A stretch of DNA of 44,218 nucleotides from an uncultured Gammaproteobacteria bacterium (GTDB lineage Bacteria > Pseudomonadota > Gammaproteobacteria > Pseudomonadales > Porticoccaceae), in the NCBI GenBank assembly GCA_913060555.1, contig CAJXRS010000007.1:1-44218 (forward strand), read 5' to 3'. Below, piece by piece: positions 26,912 to 35,452 of this stretch. The notes beneath the pieces are model-generated. The model saw nothing but the letters and a program-made list of their open reading frames with translations, was not told the DNA's origin and did no database searches. The position numbers and the translations under genes are program-made. Within the stretch, counting starts at the first letter, position 1. Every line of letters starts with the position of its first letter.

Positions 26912-27176
26912 AGTGGGCCACGCGGCTAATTAGGTAACACTCAGAGCCACTGTGCTGGTGCGAATCAAGGCGCGTTTCGCAGGGAATGGTTGTTCCCTTG
27001 CCAAGAAACGCAACGCCGAGTCGCGCCAGCACAGTGGCTCCCGGAGGGCCGCCGCGCAAGCGCCGTGGGCTGCGTTCCGCTCGCTTGAATTGGCAAAGCC
27101 AGTCCTGCACTCGCGCGCCTTGCCCACAACGCTTGTGCGACGGCTGAGCGTTACCTCATTAGCCGCGTGGCCCACT
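26912..27176. mobile_element. 265-bp noncoding element with 33-bp terminal inverted repeats (MITE-like)
   Basis: The left terminus (26912-26944, beginning AGTGGGCCACGCGGCTAAT) and right terminus (27144-27176) are inverted repeats matching at 31 of 33 positions. Immediately inside the left terminus is a long hairpin (26945-27039): AGCCACTGTGCTGGTGCGA pairs with TCGCGCCAGCACAGTGGCT (18 of 19, the odd pair a G-T), then GGCG/CGCC, CGTTTC/GAAACG and AGGGAA/TTCCCT. The right part has GTGGGC/GCCCAC and CACAA/TTGTG. ORF-track entries here are palindrome shadows. No target-site duplication is obvious. It lies between the two copies of the tRNA-Arg 3' end. Confidence 0.8.
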
Positions 27177-27210
27177 AGCCTCCGTCCCCTGGGGCCGGAC
27201 CGCCCTTCGC

Positions 27211-27240
27211 CCTCTCGGGTGCGCCAGCTTCGCCGCCGCC
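27211..27240 (+). pseudogene. tRNA-Arg 3'-end remnant / right direct-repeat copy
   Basis: CCTCTCGGGTGCGCCAGCTT and ten further bases repeat tRNA-Arg(CCG) nt 62-77 plus 14 bp of downstream flank (29/30). No other tRNA sequence precedes it. It could be an attR-like scar or the tail of a lost tandem tRNA gene. Confidence 0.85.
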
Positions 27241-27259
27241 CGACTGGGTGACTTGGCGC

Positions 27260-27988
27260 TCAGAGCGCGAGCGACCGCAGCTCCGGACTTCCGCTGTCTT
27301 CCAGGCGTGCATACCAGCCCTGCTCGGTGGTCCAGTCGCCCAGCACGATGCGCTCGCACTCGCGGTCGTCGATCCGGTAGACGTGGCGGCCGGGGCGGTG
27401 GGTGTGGCCGTGGATCATCAGTTCGGCCTGCGAGGTGCGAAAAGCCTCCGCCACTGCCTGCTCGTTGACGTCCATGATGTATTCGGGCTTGTTGCTGTTG
27501 TGACGGGTGCTGGCTTCCCGCCAGCGCTGCGCGATGCGGCGCCGCGCAGCGAGGGGCAGCCGCCGCAGCAGGGCCAGCACCCAGGGGTTGCGGATGCGGC
27601 GGCGAAATCGCTGATAGGCGGCATCGTCTGTGCACAGTGTATCGCCATGGAGGAGCAGGAGACGCCGTCCGGCGATCGACACCGACTCCTGGTCCCCCAG
27701 CAGGCGTGCTCCGGTGCTGCGCGCGAAGCGCTGTCCAACGCTGAAATCGCGGTTGCCGGCGAGAAAGTGCAGGCGGATGCCCCGTGCGCTGGCGGTGGCG
27801 AGCGCGCCGGTCACCGATTGCGCCAGTGGGCTGTCGTCGTCATCGCCGATCCAGGCTTCGAACAGATCGCCGAGGATGTACAGCGCCGGGGTTTCCGCAC
27901 CGCGCAGAAATTCCAGAAAGGCTTCGGTGACCGCGGGGCGCTCCGGGGCCAGGTGCAGGTCGGAGACGAACAGGGCCGCCGCTGGCAC
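27260..27988 (-). CDS. lpxH: UDP-2,3-diacylglucosamine diphosphatase
   Basis: Calcineurin-like metallophosphoesterase that makes lipid X in lipid A synthesis. Metal motifs are FVSDLHLAPERP, ILGDLFEAWIGDDD, FLAGNRDFSVG, LLLHGDTLCTDD and MIHGHTHRPGRH. At 242 aa it matches LpxH. It lies 6 bp after ppiB on the minus strand, a common gammaproteobacterial pair. Its 3' end is about 20 bp from the tRNA 3'-end remnant. Confidence 0.96.
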   Translation of the reverse strand: MPAAALFVSDLHLAPERPAVTEAFLEFLRGAETPALYILGDLFEAWIGDDDDSPLAQSVTGALATASARGIRLHFLAGNRDFSVGQRFARSTGARLLGDQESVSIAGRRLLLLHGDTLCTDDAAYQRFRRRIRNPWVLALLRRLPLAARRRIAQRWREASTRHNSNKPEYIMDVNEQAVAEAFRTSQAELMIHGHTHRPGRHVYRIDDRECERIVLGDWTTEQGWYARLEDSGSPELRSLAL

Positions 27989-27994
27989 CGGGGT

Positions 27995-28504
27995 TCAGCG
28001 CTCCCGGTAGGCTTCCGAAACGGTGACCTGTTCGATCTCGACCGGGGAGAGCGGCACGTTTTGATGAAGACCGGAATTGCCGGTGGGCACGGCCTTGATC
28101 TGCTCCACCACGTCCATGCCGCTGACCACGCGGCCGAACACCGCATAGCCCCAGCCGCGCGGATTCTTGCCGCTGTGGTTGAGGAAGTCGTTGTCCGCCA
28201 CATTGATGAAGAATTGCGAGGACGCCGAGTGGGGATCGTTGGTGCGCGCCATGGCCAGGGTGCCGGCGTCGTTTTTGAGGCCGTTGTCGGCCTCGTTCTC
28301 GATCGGTGCGCGGGTCTCCTTCTGGCGCATCTCGGCATCCATCCCGCCGCCCTGGATCATGAAACCGTCGATCACGCGGTGGAATACGGTGCCGGCGTAG
28401 AAGCCTTCGCGGCAGTACTGCAGGAAATTCGCTGCGCTTGCGGGTGCGCGCTCGAAATCGAGTTCGATGTCGATGGCGCCGTAATTGGTGTGCAGAGTGA
28501 TCAT
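27995..28504 (-). CDS. ppiB: Peptidyl-prolyl cis-trans isomerase B (cyclophilin)
   Basis: Cytoplasmic cyclophilin; there is no signal peptide. The ORF-track start is about 97 codons early. The family start is [21 protein letters not shown]. Signatures are [35 protein letters not shown] (catalytic and binding residues) and [17 protein letters not shown]. It is 169 aa. It is upstream of lpxH and divergent from glnS. Confidence 0.96.
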   Translation of the reverse strand: MITLHTNYGAIDIELDFERAPASAANFLQYCREGFYAGTVFHRVIDGFMIQGGGMDAEMRQKETRAPIENEADNGLKNDAGTLAMARTNDPHSASSQFFINVADNDFLNHSGKNPRGWGYAVFGRVVSGMDVVEQIKAVPTGNSGLHQNVPLSPVEIEQVTVSEAYRER

Positions 28505-28620
28505 GGGGCGGTTTCTGGCTCGCGGAGGGGTTGCATGATAAAGCCTGATGGTGGTCATGGGAATCGCCGCTCCGCGCCACCCCGTTTCGCGGCCACGTTT
28601 CGCCGCCCCCGGGCGGGGGC

Positions 28621-28626
28621 TATAAT
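28621..28626 (+). promoter_or_regulatory. glnS promoter -10 box
   Basis: A perfect TATAAT preceded by GGGGGC, 50 bp upstream of the glnS start. A weak GTTTCG lies 18 bp upstream as a possible -35. Confidence 0.5.
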
Positions 28627-28676
28627 CTGCGGCCTTTTTCCCGCTTTCCGTCCGATCGGTCAGCGCCCGAACCCGC

Positions 28677-30365
28677 ATGGCAAGGTCCGCGATGGATTCC
28701 GAAAAACCGCGCAATTTCATCCAGCAGATCATCGAGCGGGATCTCTCCGCCGGTGTCGTCACGCAGATCGTGACCCGATTTCCGCCGGAGCCCAACGGCT
28801 ATCTGCATATTGGTCACGCCAAGTCCATCTGCCTCAATTTTGGCCTTGCCGAGCAGTATGGCGGCGCCTGCCATCTGCGCTTCGACGACACCAACCCCGA
28901 AGCCGAGAGCGAAGAGTTCGTCAATGCGATCATTGAGGACGTGCGCTGGCTGGGGTTTGCCTGGCACGGGCCGGTGCGTTACGCCTCGGACTATTTCGAG
29001 CAATTGCATGCCTGGGCGCTGCATTTGATCGAGGCGGGCAAGGCCTATGTCTGCGAGCTCACTGCGGAGCAGATCCGCGACTATCGCGGCACGCTCACTG
29101 AGCCCGGCCGGCCCAGTCCCTACCGCGACCGGCCGGTGGCGGAGAGCCTGGCCCTGTTCGAAGCCATGCGCGCCGGTGAGGTGGAAGAGGGCTGCATGGC
29201 GTTGCGCGCCCGGATCGATATGGCCTCGCCCAATATCAATCTGCGCGACCCCGTGCTCTACCGGGTCAAGCGGGTCGCCCACCACCGCAGCGGCACGCGC
29301 TGGAACATCTACCCATCCTATGACTACGCCCATGGCCAGGAAGATGCCATCGAGGGTGTCACCCACTCCATCTGTACCCTGGAGTTCGAGGATCACCGGC
29401 CGCTGTACGACTGGTTGATCGACAATTTGCCGGTGCCCAGCCGGCCGCGCCAATACGAATTCGGCCGTCTCAACCTCAACTACACCGTCACCAGCAAGCG
29501 TAAGCTCCGGCAACTGGTTGCCGAGGGCGATGTCGACGGCTGGGACGATCCGCGCCTGCCGACCCTCGCCGGCCTGCGCCGGCGGGGAGTCTCGCCCGCG
29601 GCGATCCGCGCCTTCTGTGACAGCCTCGCGGTCGCCAAGACCGACGGCGTCGTCGACATGGCCCAGTTCGAGCATTTCATCCGCGCGGATCTCAATGAAT
29701 CCGCACCGCGCGCCCTCTGCGTGCTGCGACCGCTGCGACTGCGCTTGACCAACTGGCCGGCGGCCGAGATCCAGACGCTGCGCCTGCCCAACCATCCACA
29801 GCGCCCGCAGCTGGGCGAGCGCGAGCTGGCCTTCGGCGCGGCCCTGTACATCGACCGCGACGATTTCAGCACCGATACCTCCCTGTCACGGAAGCGTTTC
29901 AAGCGCCTGGTGCTGGGCGACTGGGTGCGCCTGCGCGGCGCCTATGTGATCCGCGCCGAAGACGTGGTTCGCGATGCCGCCGGCGAGGTGGTCGAGGTGC
30001 TGGCACGCATCGAGCCGGATACCCTGGGCGCCGATCCGCCGGCCGGCATCCGCCCCCGCGGGGTCATTCACTGGGTCGATGCGGGCACCGCGGTCGATTG
30101 TGAGGTGCGGCTCTACGACCGGTTGTTTGCGGAGCCCGATCCGGAGGCCGCGGGCGATTTCCGGCAGGCGCTCAACCCGGAGTCGCTCCAGGTACGGCAA
30201 GGCTGCAAGGCGGAGTCCACCCTCGCCGGCGCCGTACCCGGCGCCGCCCTGCAGTTCGAGCGCGAGGGATACTTCTGCCGTGATCCCCGCGCCGGCGAAC
30301 GTCTGGTCTTCAATCGCACCATCGCCTTGCGGGACACCTGGGCGCGGCAGGGTGGCGAGGGCTGA
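28677..30365 (+). CDS. glnS: Glutaminyl-tRNA synthetase
   Basis: Class I synthetase that charges tRNA-Gln. The ATP-binding [15 protein letters not shown] has the HIGH box at residues 44-47; other motifs are [31 protein letters not shown] and the KMSKS-equivalent YTVTSKRKL (E. coli has VMSKR, so Thr replaces Met). Two anticodon-binding beta-barrels follow. At 562 aa it is normal. Met6 (28692) is an alternative start. It is followed 4 bp later by cysS. Confidence 0.97.
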   Translation: MARSAMDSEKPRNFIQQIIERDLSAGVVTQIVTRFPPEPNGYLHIGHAKSICLNFGLAEQYGGACHLRFDDTNPEAESEEFVNAIIEDVRWLGFAWHGPVRYASDYFEQLHAWALHLIEAGKAYVCELTAEQIRDYRGTLTEPGRPSPYRDRPVAESLALFEAMRAGEVEEGCMALRARIDMASPNINLRDPVLYRVKRVAHHRSGTRWNIYPSYDYAHGQEDAIEGVTHSICTLEFEDHRPLYDWLIDNLPVPSRPRQYEFGRLNLNYTVTSKRKLRQLVAEGDVDGWDDPRLPTLAGLRRRGVSPAAIRAFCDSLAVAKTDGVVDMAQFEHFIRADLNESAPRALCVLRPLRLRLTNWPAAEIQTLRLPNHPQRPQLGERELAFGAALYIDRDDFSTDTSLSRKRFKRLVLGDWVRLRGAYVIRAEDVVRDAAGEVVEVLARIEPDTLGADPPAGIRPRGVIHWVDAGTAVDCEVRLYDRLFAEPDPEAAGDFRQALNPESLQVRQGCKAESTLAGAVPGAALQFEREGYFCRDPRAGERLVFNRTIALRDTWARQGGEG

Positions 30366-30369
30366 GGAT

Positions 30370-31770
30370 ATGGAGCTGATCATTTACAACACCCTGGCCC
30401 GGCGCAAGGAGCCCTTTCGGCCCATCGAGCCCGGCCGGATCCGCATGTATGTCTGCGGTATCACCGTCTATGACCTGTGCCACGTCGGTCATGCCCGGGT
30501 GCTGGTCTGTTTCGATGCCATCGTCCGCTATCTGCGCAGCCGTGGCTGGGATGTCACCTATGTCCGCAACATCACAGACATCGACGACAAGATTCTCAAT
30601 CGCGCCGCCGACAATAACGAGCCCTTCACCGCACTGACCGAACGCATGATCGAGGCCATGCATCGGGACGAGCGCGCCCTGGGGGTGCTGCCGCCGGATA
30701 TCGAGCCACGCGCCACTGCACACATCGGGGACATCCTCGACATGGTGGAAACCCTGGTCGACAACCACTATGCCTACGCGGCCGCCAATGGTGACGTCTA
30801 CTACCGGGTCAAGCGTTTTCCCGAGTATGGCAAGCTCAGCGGCAAGGATCCCGAGGCGCTGCTCGCCGGTGCCCGCGTCGATCCCGACGAGGCCAAGGAG
30901 GATCCCCGCGACTTCGCACTGTGGAAGGCCGCAGCTGCCGATGACGTGGGCTGGGATTCGCCCTGGGGTCGCGGCCGCCCCGGCTGGCATATCGAGTGTT
31001 CGGCGATGTCCACCTGTCATCTGGGCGATACCTTCGACGTTCACGGCGGCGGTCCGGATTTGCCCTTCCCGCACCACGAGAACGAAATCGCCCAGAGCGA
31101 GGCGGCGACCGGCAAGCCCTATGTGCACTACTGGATGCACGCCGGACCGGTGCGGGTCGACGACGAGAAGATGTCCAAGTCGCTGGGCAACTTCTTCACG
31201 ATTCGGGAAGTGCTGGAAAGCTACCATCCGGAAGTGGTGCGCTACTTCCTGCTTTCCAGCCACTACCGCAGCCCCATCAACTATTCCGAGGACAATCTGC
31301 GCGAGGCCAAGGCGGCCCTGGATGGCCTCTACTTCGCGCTACGCGGGCGCACCGCAGGCGCGCTGCCGCCGGCGGCAGCGCAGTTGTGGGAAACCGCCGC
31401 CGGCAGTCGTTTCGCGGCCGCCATGGATGACGACTTCAATACCCGCGAGGCGATCGCGGTCCTGCAGGAGCTGGCGGGGCGGATCAACCAGTGCGCGCGC
31501 GAGGGCGGCGAAACCGCCTCACTGGTCGCCGAACTGTTGGGGTTGGGGGCAGTTCTGGGGTTGGCGCAGCAGGATCCGGAGACCTATTTCCAGGGCTCGG
31601 GCGCCGCGGATGACCACGACGCCGACACCGTCGAGCGTTTGATCGCCGAGCGCAACCAGGCCCGCGCCGCGCGGGATTTCGCCCGTGCCGACGCGATTCG
31701 CGACCAACTCAAGGCCGCGGGCATCGTGCTCGAGGATGTACGCGGGGAGACGCGCTGGCGCCGCGAGTGA
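30370..31770 (+). CDS. cysS: Cysteinyl-tRNA synthetase
   Basis: Class I synthetase that charges tRNA-Cys. The ORF-track start lies 132 codons upstream, inside glnS; the family start is [16 protein letters not shown]. Zinc ligands include Cys29 ([10 protein letters not shown]), Cys in WHIECSAMS and His in [11 protein letters not shown]. The HIGH-type motif is HVGHAR (38-43), and [12 protein letters not shown] is the KMSKS loop. A C-terminal [15 protein letters not shown] helix region is present. It is 466 aa, coupled to glnS. Confidence 0.97.
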   Translation: MELIIYNTLARRKEPFRPIEPGRIRMYVCGITVYDLCHVGHARVLVCFDAIVRYLRSRGWDVTYVRNITDIDDKILNRAADNNEPFTALTERMIEAMHRDERALGVLPPDIEPRATAHIGDILDMVETLVDNHYAYAAANGDVYYRVKRFPEYGKLSGKDPEALLAGARVDPDEAKEDPRDFALWKAAAADDVGWDSPWGRGRPGWHIECSAMSTCHLGDTFDVHGGGPDLPFPHHENEIAQSEAATGKPYVHYWMHAGPVRVDDEKMSKSLGNFFTIREVLESYHPEVVRYFLLSSHYRSPINYSEDNLREAKAALDGLYFALRGRTAGALPPAAAQLWETAAGSRFAAAMDDDFNTREAIAVLQELAGRINQCAREGGETASLVAELLGLGAVLGLAQQDPETYFQGSGAADDHDADTVERLIAERNQARAARDFARADAIRDQLKAAGIVLEDVRGETRWRRE

Positions 31771-31833
31771 CGCTGCGCCCGGTGCATCGTCCAGCCATGG
31801 ACTGGAGCACGGCATCGGGCCGTCGCGCTTGTA

Positions 31834-31845
31834 GTGGCCCACTAG
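31834..31845 (+). repeat. 12-bp match to the end of the 265-bp element
   Basis: GTGGCCCACTAG is identical to 27167-27178, the outer end of the right terminal inverted repeat plus two bases. It lies 85 bp beyond the 3' end of tRNA-Arg(ACG). The core is near-palindromic, so chance is possible. Confidence 0.4.
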
Positions 31846-31929
31846 AGCCGGGTCATCGACCGGGGTTGGCCGCCTGTTGCCGTGGCGGGTCCCTGAAGAC
31901 CAGGGAATCGAAAGCCAGGGAAGAAAAGA

Positions 31930-32006
31930 TGGCGCACCCGGAGAGATTCGAACTCCCGACCACCTGGTTCGTAGCCAGGTACTCTATCCAACTGAGCTAC
32001 GGGTGC
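31930..32006 (-). tRNA. tRNA-Arg (anticodon ACG)
   Basis: Minus strand, 77 nt with encoded CCA. Acceptor GCACCCG pairs with CGGGTGC; D arm GCTCAGTTGGATAGAGT; anticodon stem CCTGG/CCAGG around CTACGAA gives ACG (read as ICG after deamination); T arm GGGAG-TTCGAAT-CTCTC. It is very similar to E. coli argV-type tRNA. Its promoter is the entry at 32017-32045. Confidence 0.98.
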
Positions 32007-32016
32007 GAGGGCGGCT

Positions 32017-32045
32017 ACTATAGGCAAGCGCCTGCCACCGGTCAA
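32017..32045 (-). promoter_or_regulatory. tRNA-Arg(ACG) promoter
   Basis: On the minus strand, TTGACC (plus 32040-32045) and TATAGT (plus 32017-32022) are exactly 17 bp apart. Each matches 5 of 6 consensus bases. The -10 ends 10 bp before the mature tRNA 5' base, a normal tRNA leader length. Confidence 0.8.
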
Positions 32046-32046
32046 G

Positions 32047-32082
32047 AAAAAGGCGCCCGACCCGGGATCGTCCGGGCCGGGC
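32047..32082 (-). terminator. Intrinsic terminator of the acyl-CoA synthetase gene
   Basis: On the minus strand, an 11-bp stem (GCCCGGCCCGG with CCGGGTCGGGC, one G-T pair) and a 6-nt loop are followed by GCC and TTTTT. It begins 8 bp after the gene's stop and ends next to the -35 box of the tRNA promoter, insulating the tRNA gene from read-through. Confidence 0.78.
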
Positions 32083-32089
32083 AGATGCC

Positions 32090-33637
32090 TCAGCTGACCT
32101 GGCGTTCCAGCGCCGACCAGTAGGGGGCGCGCAGCTCCCGGCGCAGGATCTTGCCGGACGGATTGCGCGGCAGGGCGTCGACGAAGTCGATCGACTTGGG
32201 CACCTTGAAGCCGGCGATGCGTGAACGCGCGAAGGCGATGATATCGGCCTCGGTCGCCTTGGCGCCGGCAGTCAATACCACCACCGCCTTGATCGCCTCA
32301 CCCCACTTGGCGTCGGGGACCCCGATCACAGCGGCGTCGGCGACCTCGGGATGGCTGTGCAGGGCGTTTTCGACTTCCGCGGGATAGACGTTCTCCCCCC
32401 CGGTGATGATCATGTCCTTGACCCGATCCTTGATGTACAGATAGCCCGCTTCATCGACGCAGGCGGCATCGCCGGTGTGGTACCAACCGTCGATCACGGT
32501 CTCGGCGGTGGCCTCGGGCTTCTGCCAGTAGGATTTCATGGTCCAGGCGCAATGCAGCAGGATCTCGCCCACTTCTCCAGTGGGGACTTCGTTACCGGCG
32601 GCATCGACGATTCTGACCTGCGCGCCCGCCACCGGCTTGCCGCAGGAGCGCAGGCGGTTGCGTTCCGGCGCATGGTCCTCCGGCGGCAGCTTGCTCACCA
32701 GGCCGTAATTTTCGGTGGCGCCATAGAGCTGCATGAAATCACAGCCGAACACCTCGACCGCCTCGCTGAGTACCGCTTCCGAGATCGGCGAGGCGCCGTA
32801 GTAGATGCGTTGCAGCCTGCTGTAATCGCGCGCCCGCACCCTGGGTTCCTGCAACAGCATCTGGATCATCGCCGGTACGAACAGTGCGTTGGTGATGCCC
32901 TCGCGCTCCAGGGTGTCCAGCACCTGGGTGGGATGGAACTCGGGGAACAGGTGGAATCCCGCGCCGCGCAGCAGCGGCAATACCGTGAGGTTGATGCCGC
33001 CGACGTGGAACAGCGGCATCACGTTGATGAACACCGCCTCCGGATCGACCGCCAGGATGTCGTCGTTGACGAAGGCATCGAAGACCGCGCTGTAGCCGGC
33101 GTTGGTCAGCTCTACGCCCTTGGGCAGGCCGGTGGTGCCACTGGTGTAGAGCAGCAGGATGTCGTCGTCGCCACGTAGCTCTACCTGAGGGCGGCGCGGG
33201 GCTTGCGCGTCGCGCCAGGCGTGGTAATCGGGCCAGCGCTCGTGGCCGCCGTCGAGGGCGATGATATGCCGCACGGATTTCAGGTTGGGTTCGATCGCTT
33301 CCACCATGGCGTAGAAGTCCCGGCCGACGAACAGCACCTCATTGCCCGTGTAGTTCAGCAGTTGCTCGATTTCCGGGGCCGCCAGCCGCCAGTTGAGCCC
33401 CGCGGTGACCAGTCCGGAAGCTGCGGCGCCGAAAAAAATCTCGAAAAATTCCGGCGAATTCCTGGCCAGATGGGCCACCCGCTGCTGGTGCGAGATACCC
33501 ATTTCCAGTAACCCCCTGCCAACCTGCCAGGCGCGTTCGGCGAGTGTCGAGAAACTGATGGATTCGCCGTCAAACACGATCGCGGTGCGGTCGCCCTGAC
33601 GCTGTTGCAATTGTTCCAGACGGTCGGCAAAAAACAT
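32090..33637 (-). CDS. Acyl-CoA synthetase (fatty-acid/carboxylate CoA ligase, ANL family)
   Basis: Activates a carboxylic acid as a CoA thioester. The ORF-track start is about 32 codons early; the likely start is MFFADRLEQLQQRQGDRTAI. P-loop LLYTSGTTGLPKGVEL, then YGATENYG, GWYHTGDAACVDEAGYLYI, DRVKDMIITGGENVYPAEVE and LPRNPSGKILRRELR with the catalytic Lys. Substrate is unknown; the pattern fits medium- or long-chain, or aryl, acid ligases. It is 515 aa, monocistronic, with its own terminator. Confidence 0.9.
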   Translation of the reverse strand: MFFADRLEQLQQRQGDRTAIVFDGESISFSTLAERAWQVGRGLLEMGISHQQRVAHLARNSPEFFEIFFGAAASGLVTAGLNWRLAAPEIEQLLNYTGNEVLFVGRDFYAMVEAIEPNLKSVRHIIALDGGHERWPDYHAWRDAQAPRRPQVELRGDDDILLLYTSGTTGLPKGVELTNAGYSAVFDAFVNDDILAVDPEAVFINVMPLFHVGGINLTVLPLLRGAGFHLFPEFHPTQVLDTLEREGITNALFVPAMIQMLLQEPRVRARDYSRLQRIYYGASPISEAVLSEAVEVFGCDFMQLYGATENYGLVSKLPPEDHAPERNRLRSCGKPVAGAQVRIVDAAGNEVPTGEVGEILLHCAWTMKSYWQKPEATAETVIDGWYHTGDAACVDEAGYLYIKDRVKDMIITGGENVYPAEVENALHSHPEVADAAVIGVPDAKWGEAIKAVVVLTAGAKATEADIIAFARSRIAGFKVPKSIDFVDALPRNPSGKILRRELRAPYWSALERQVS

Positions 33638-33729
33638 CGATAAAGGCCCCTGTGGCGATAGGAATTGCACTGCTGGCCTTGTCGGTCCCAGCGTGCGGCG
33701 CGCTACCTTAGCGTCGGATCGGGAAGGGA

Positions 33730-34704
33730 TCAAGCGCCGGCCAGGGCGATGGCACGCCGCGGAGCCGGGTGTCCCTCGCAGGTCCGCGCCGGGTTCAGGG
33801 GGTCGAGGAAATCGGCGAGCGACTCGAAGTGCATCCAGGGCGTGCGCCGCTGCTCGGCGGTGGTGGTGGGGGTGATATCGACCACCCGAGGCGCTGCGAA
33901 GCCGGCTTTGCGCAGCCAGGAGACCAGACTGTCGGGATCCGGCAGGAACCAGACGTTGGGCATTCTGGCGTAGCGACCTTCCGGTACCAGCACCTGTCCG
34001 GCCCCGCCTTCCATGACCAGGGTTTCCAGCACCAGCTGGCCGCCCGGGCGCAGCAGCTCACGGAGCTCGCGCAGGTGGTCGAAGGGGGAGCGGCGGTGGT
34101 AGAAGACCCCCATCGAAAATACCGTATCGAAAGCCGCCAACCCCGACGGCAGTTGTTCGACGCCCAGGGGCAGCACATCTGCCGGCAAGGCTCCGGCGTA
34201 GCGCCGCATCGCTTCGAACTGCATCACGAAGCGCGGCGATGGGTCTATGCCGATCACCCGCCGCGCACCCGCACCCAGCATGCGCAGGCAGTAGTAACCG
34301 TTGCCGCAGCCGACATCGAGCACCAGGCGGCCGTCGAGATCGTCGATGTGGGGCGCCAGGCGCTGCCACTTCCAGTCCGAGCGCCATTCGCTGTCGAGGT
34401 GCAGGCCGAACAGCTCGAAAGGCCCCTTGCGCCAGGGATGCAGTGCCATCAGGGCGCCGCGCAGCGCTTCGCGCTCGGCGTCGGTGGCGTCTTCGGCGCT
34501 GCCGATACGCACCCCGGCGCCAAAGTCGAGGGTCGCCGGCCGCAATGCCGGCAGGCGCTCCAGGGCCTCTTGCCAGGCGGGTAGGTCGCCCCAGCGCGCG
34601 GGGCTCAGGCCGGCCGCGATCTGGGTCGGCAGCTGTTGTGCCCAGCCGCGCAGCCGCGGGATGCGTGCCAATGCGTCCAGCAGCGGCTTGTAGTCCGGGG
34701 TCAT
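33730..34704 (-). CDS. cmoB: tRNA U34 carboxymethyltransferase CmoB
   Basis: Uses carboxy-SAM, made by CmoA, to form 5-carboxymethoxyuridine at wobble position 34. The ORF track merges it with upstream sequence in the same frame (start 35238). The real start is the ATG overlapping the cmoA stop (MTPDYKPLLDALARIPRL). Motifs are WRKGPFELFGLHLDSEWRSD, LDVGCGNGYYCLRML (SAM site), FSMGVFYHRRSPFDHL and VMEGGAGQVLVP. At 324 aa it matches the family. Confidence 0.96.
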   Translation of the reverse strand: MTPDYKPLLDALARIPRLRGWAQQLPTQIAAGLSPARWGDLPAWQEALERLPALRPATLDFGAGVRIGSAEDATDAEREALRGALMALHPWRKGPFELFGLHLDSEWRSDWKWQRLAPHIDDLDGRLVLDVGCGNGYYCLRMLGAGARRVIGIDPSPRFVMQFEAMRRYAGALPADVLPLGVEQLPSGLAAFDTVFSMGVFYHRRSPFDHLRELRELLRPGGQLVLETLVMEGGAGQVLVPEGRYARMPNVWFLPDPDSLVSWLRKAGFAAPRVVDITPTTTAEQRRTPWMHFESLADFLDPLNPARTCEGHPAPRRAIALAGA

Positions 34705-35429
34705 GCGAAGGCGAGCAGGGAGGCGAAATTGAAGCACTGGAACCAGACGTCGGCGGCGGAAAAGCCCGCGTCGCGCAGCCGTGTCCTGTGGGTGTCCAGG
34801 GTTTCCGGGATCAGCACGGTTTCCAGGGCGCTGCGCTTCTGGGCGATCTCCAGTTCGCTGTAACCGTTGGCGCGCTTGAAGGAGTGGTGGAGCTCGGTCA
34901 TCAGCTGGTCGAGCGCGGCGTCGGCAAAGGCGATTTTCTCCGACAGCACCAGCACTCCGCCGGGTACCAGGCCGGCGCGGATCCGCCGGATCAACGCCCC
35001 GCGCTCGGCCGGGGGCACGAACTGCAGCGTGAAATTGAGCACCACCAGTGAAGCCTTGTCGATTGCCAGCGAGCGGATGTCCGCACAGTGCAACTCGATC
35101 GGCGCCGAGCTCCGGTCGGCGGCCAGCATTTCCCGGCAGCGGTCGATCATGGCGGGGGCGTTGTCCGCCGCGACAATGGTGCAGTCGCGACCCCCCAGAC
35201 CGCTGCGCAGCGCCAGGGTGGAGGCACCCAGGGAACAACCCAGGTCGTAGCAGCGGGTGCCGGGCTGCGCATAGCGCTCGGCCAGGGTGGCGGTCATGGC
35301 CACGATGGTCTCGTAGCCCGGCACCGAGCGGCGGATCATGTCCGGGAAAACCGCGGCAACCCGCTGGTCAAAGCGAAAGCCGGCGATTTCCGCCAGTGGC
35401 TGCGCAAACAGCCGGTCGCTGGCGCTCAT
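34701..35429 (-). CDS. cmoA: Carboxy-SAM synthase CmoA
   Basis: Converts SAM and prephenate to carboxy-SAM for CmoB. The second Met (MSASDRLFAQPLAEIAGFRF) is the family start, preceded by GAGAG. Motifs are FDQRVAAVFPDMIRRSVPGY, CYDLGCSLGASTLALR (SAM site), VVLNFTLQFVPP and LSEKIAFADA. It is 242 aa. Its stop overlaps the cmoB start (ATGA), and it lies 23 bp after the PreP-like gene. Confidence 0.96.
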   Translation of the reverse strand: MSASDRLFAQPLAEIAGFRFDQRVAAVFPDMIRRSVPGYETIVAMTATLAERYAQPGTRCYDLGCSLGASTLALRSGLGGRDCTIVAADNAPAMIDRCREMLAADRSSAPIELHCADIRSLAIDKASLVVLNFTLQFVPPAERGALIRRIRAGLVPGGVLVLSEKIAFADAALDQLMTELHHSFKRANGYSELEIAQKRSALETVLIPETLDTHRTRLRDAGFSAADVWFQCFNFASLLAFA

Positions 35430-35452
35430 GGACTCTCGGGATCGCCGGCCGT

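Noticed and set aside
26874-27251. Three overlapping ORFs (two minus, one plus) across the inverted-repeat element
   Set aside because: The frames arise because the element is palindromic: the plus and minus products contain the same segments (such as RNAESRQHSG and its reverse). No start signals or domains.
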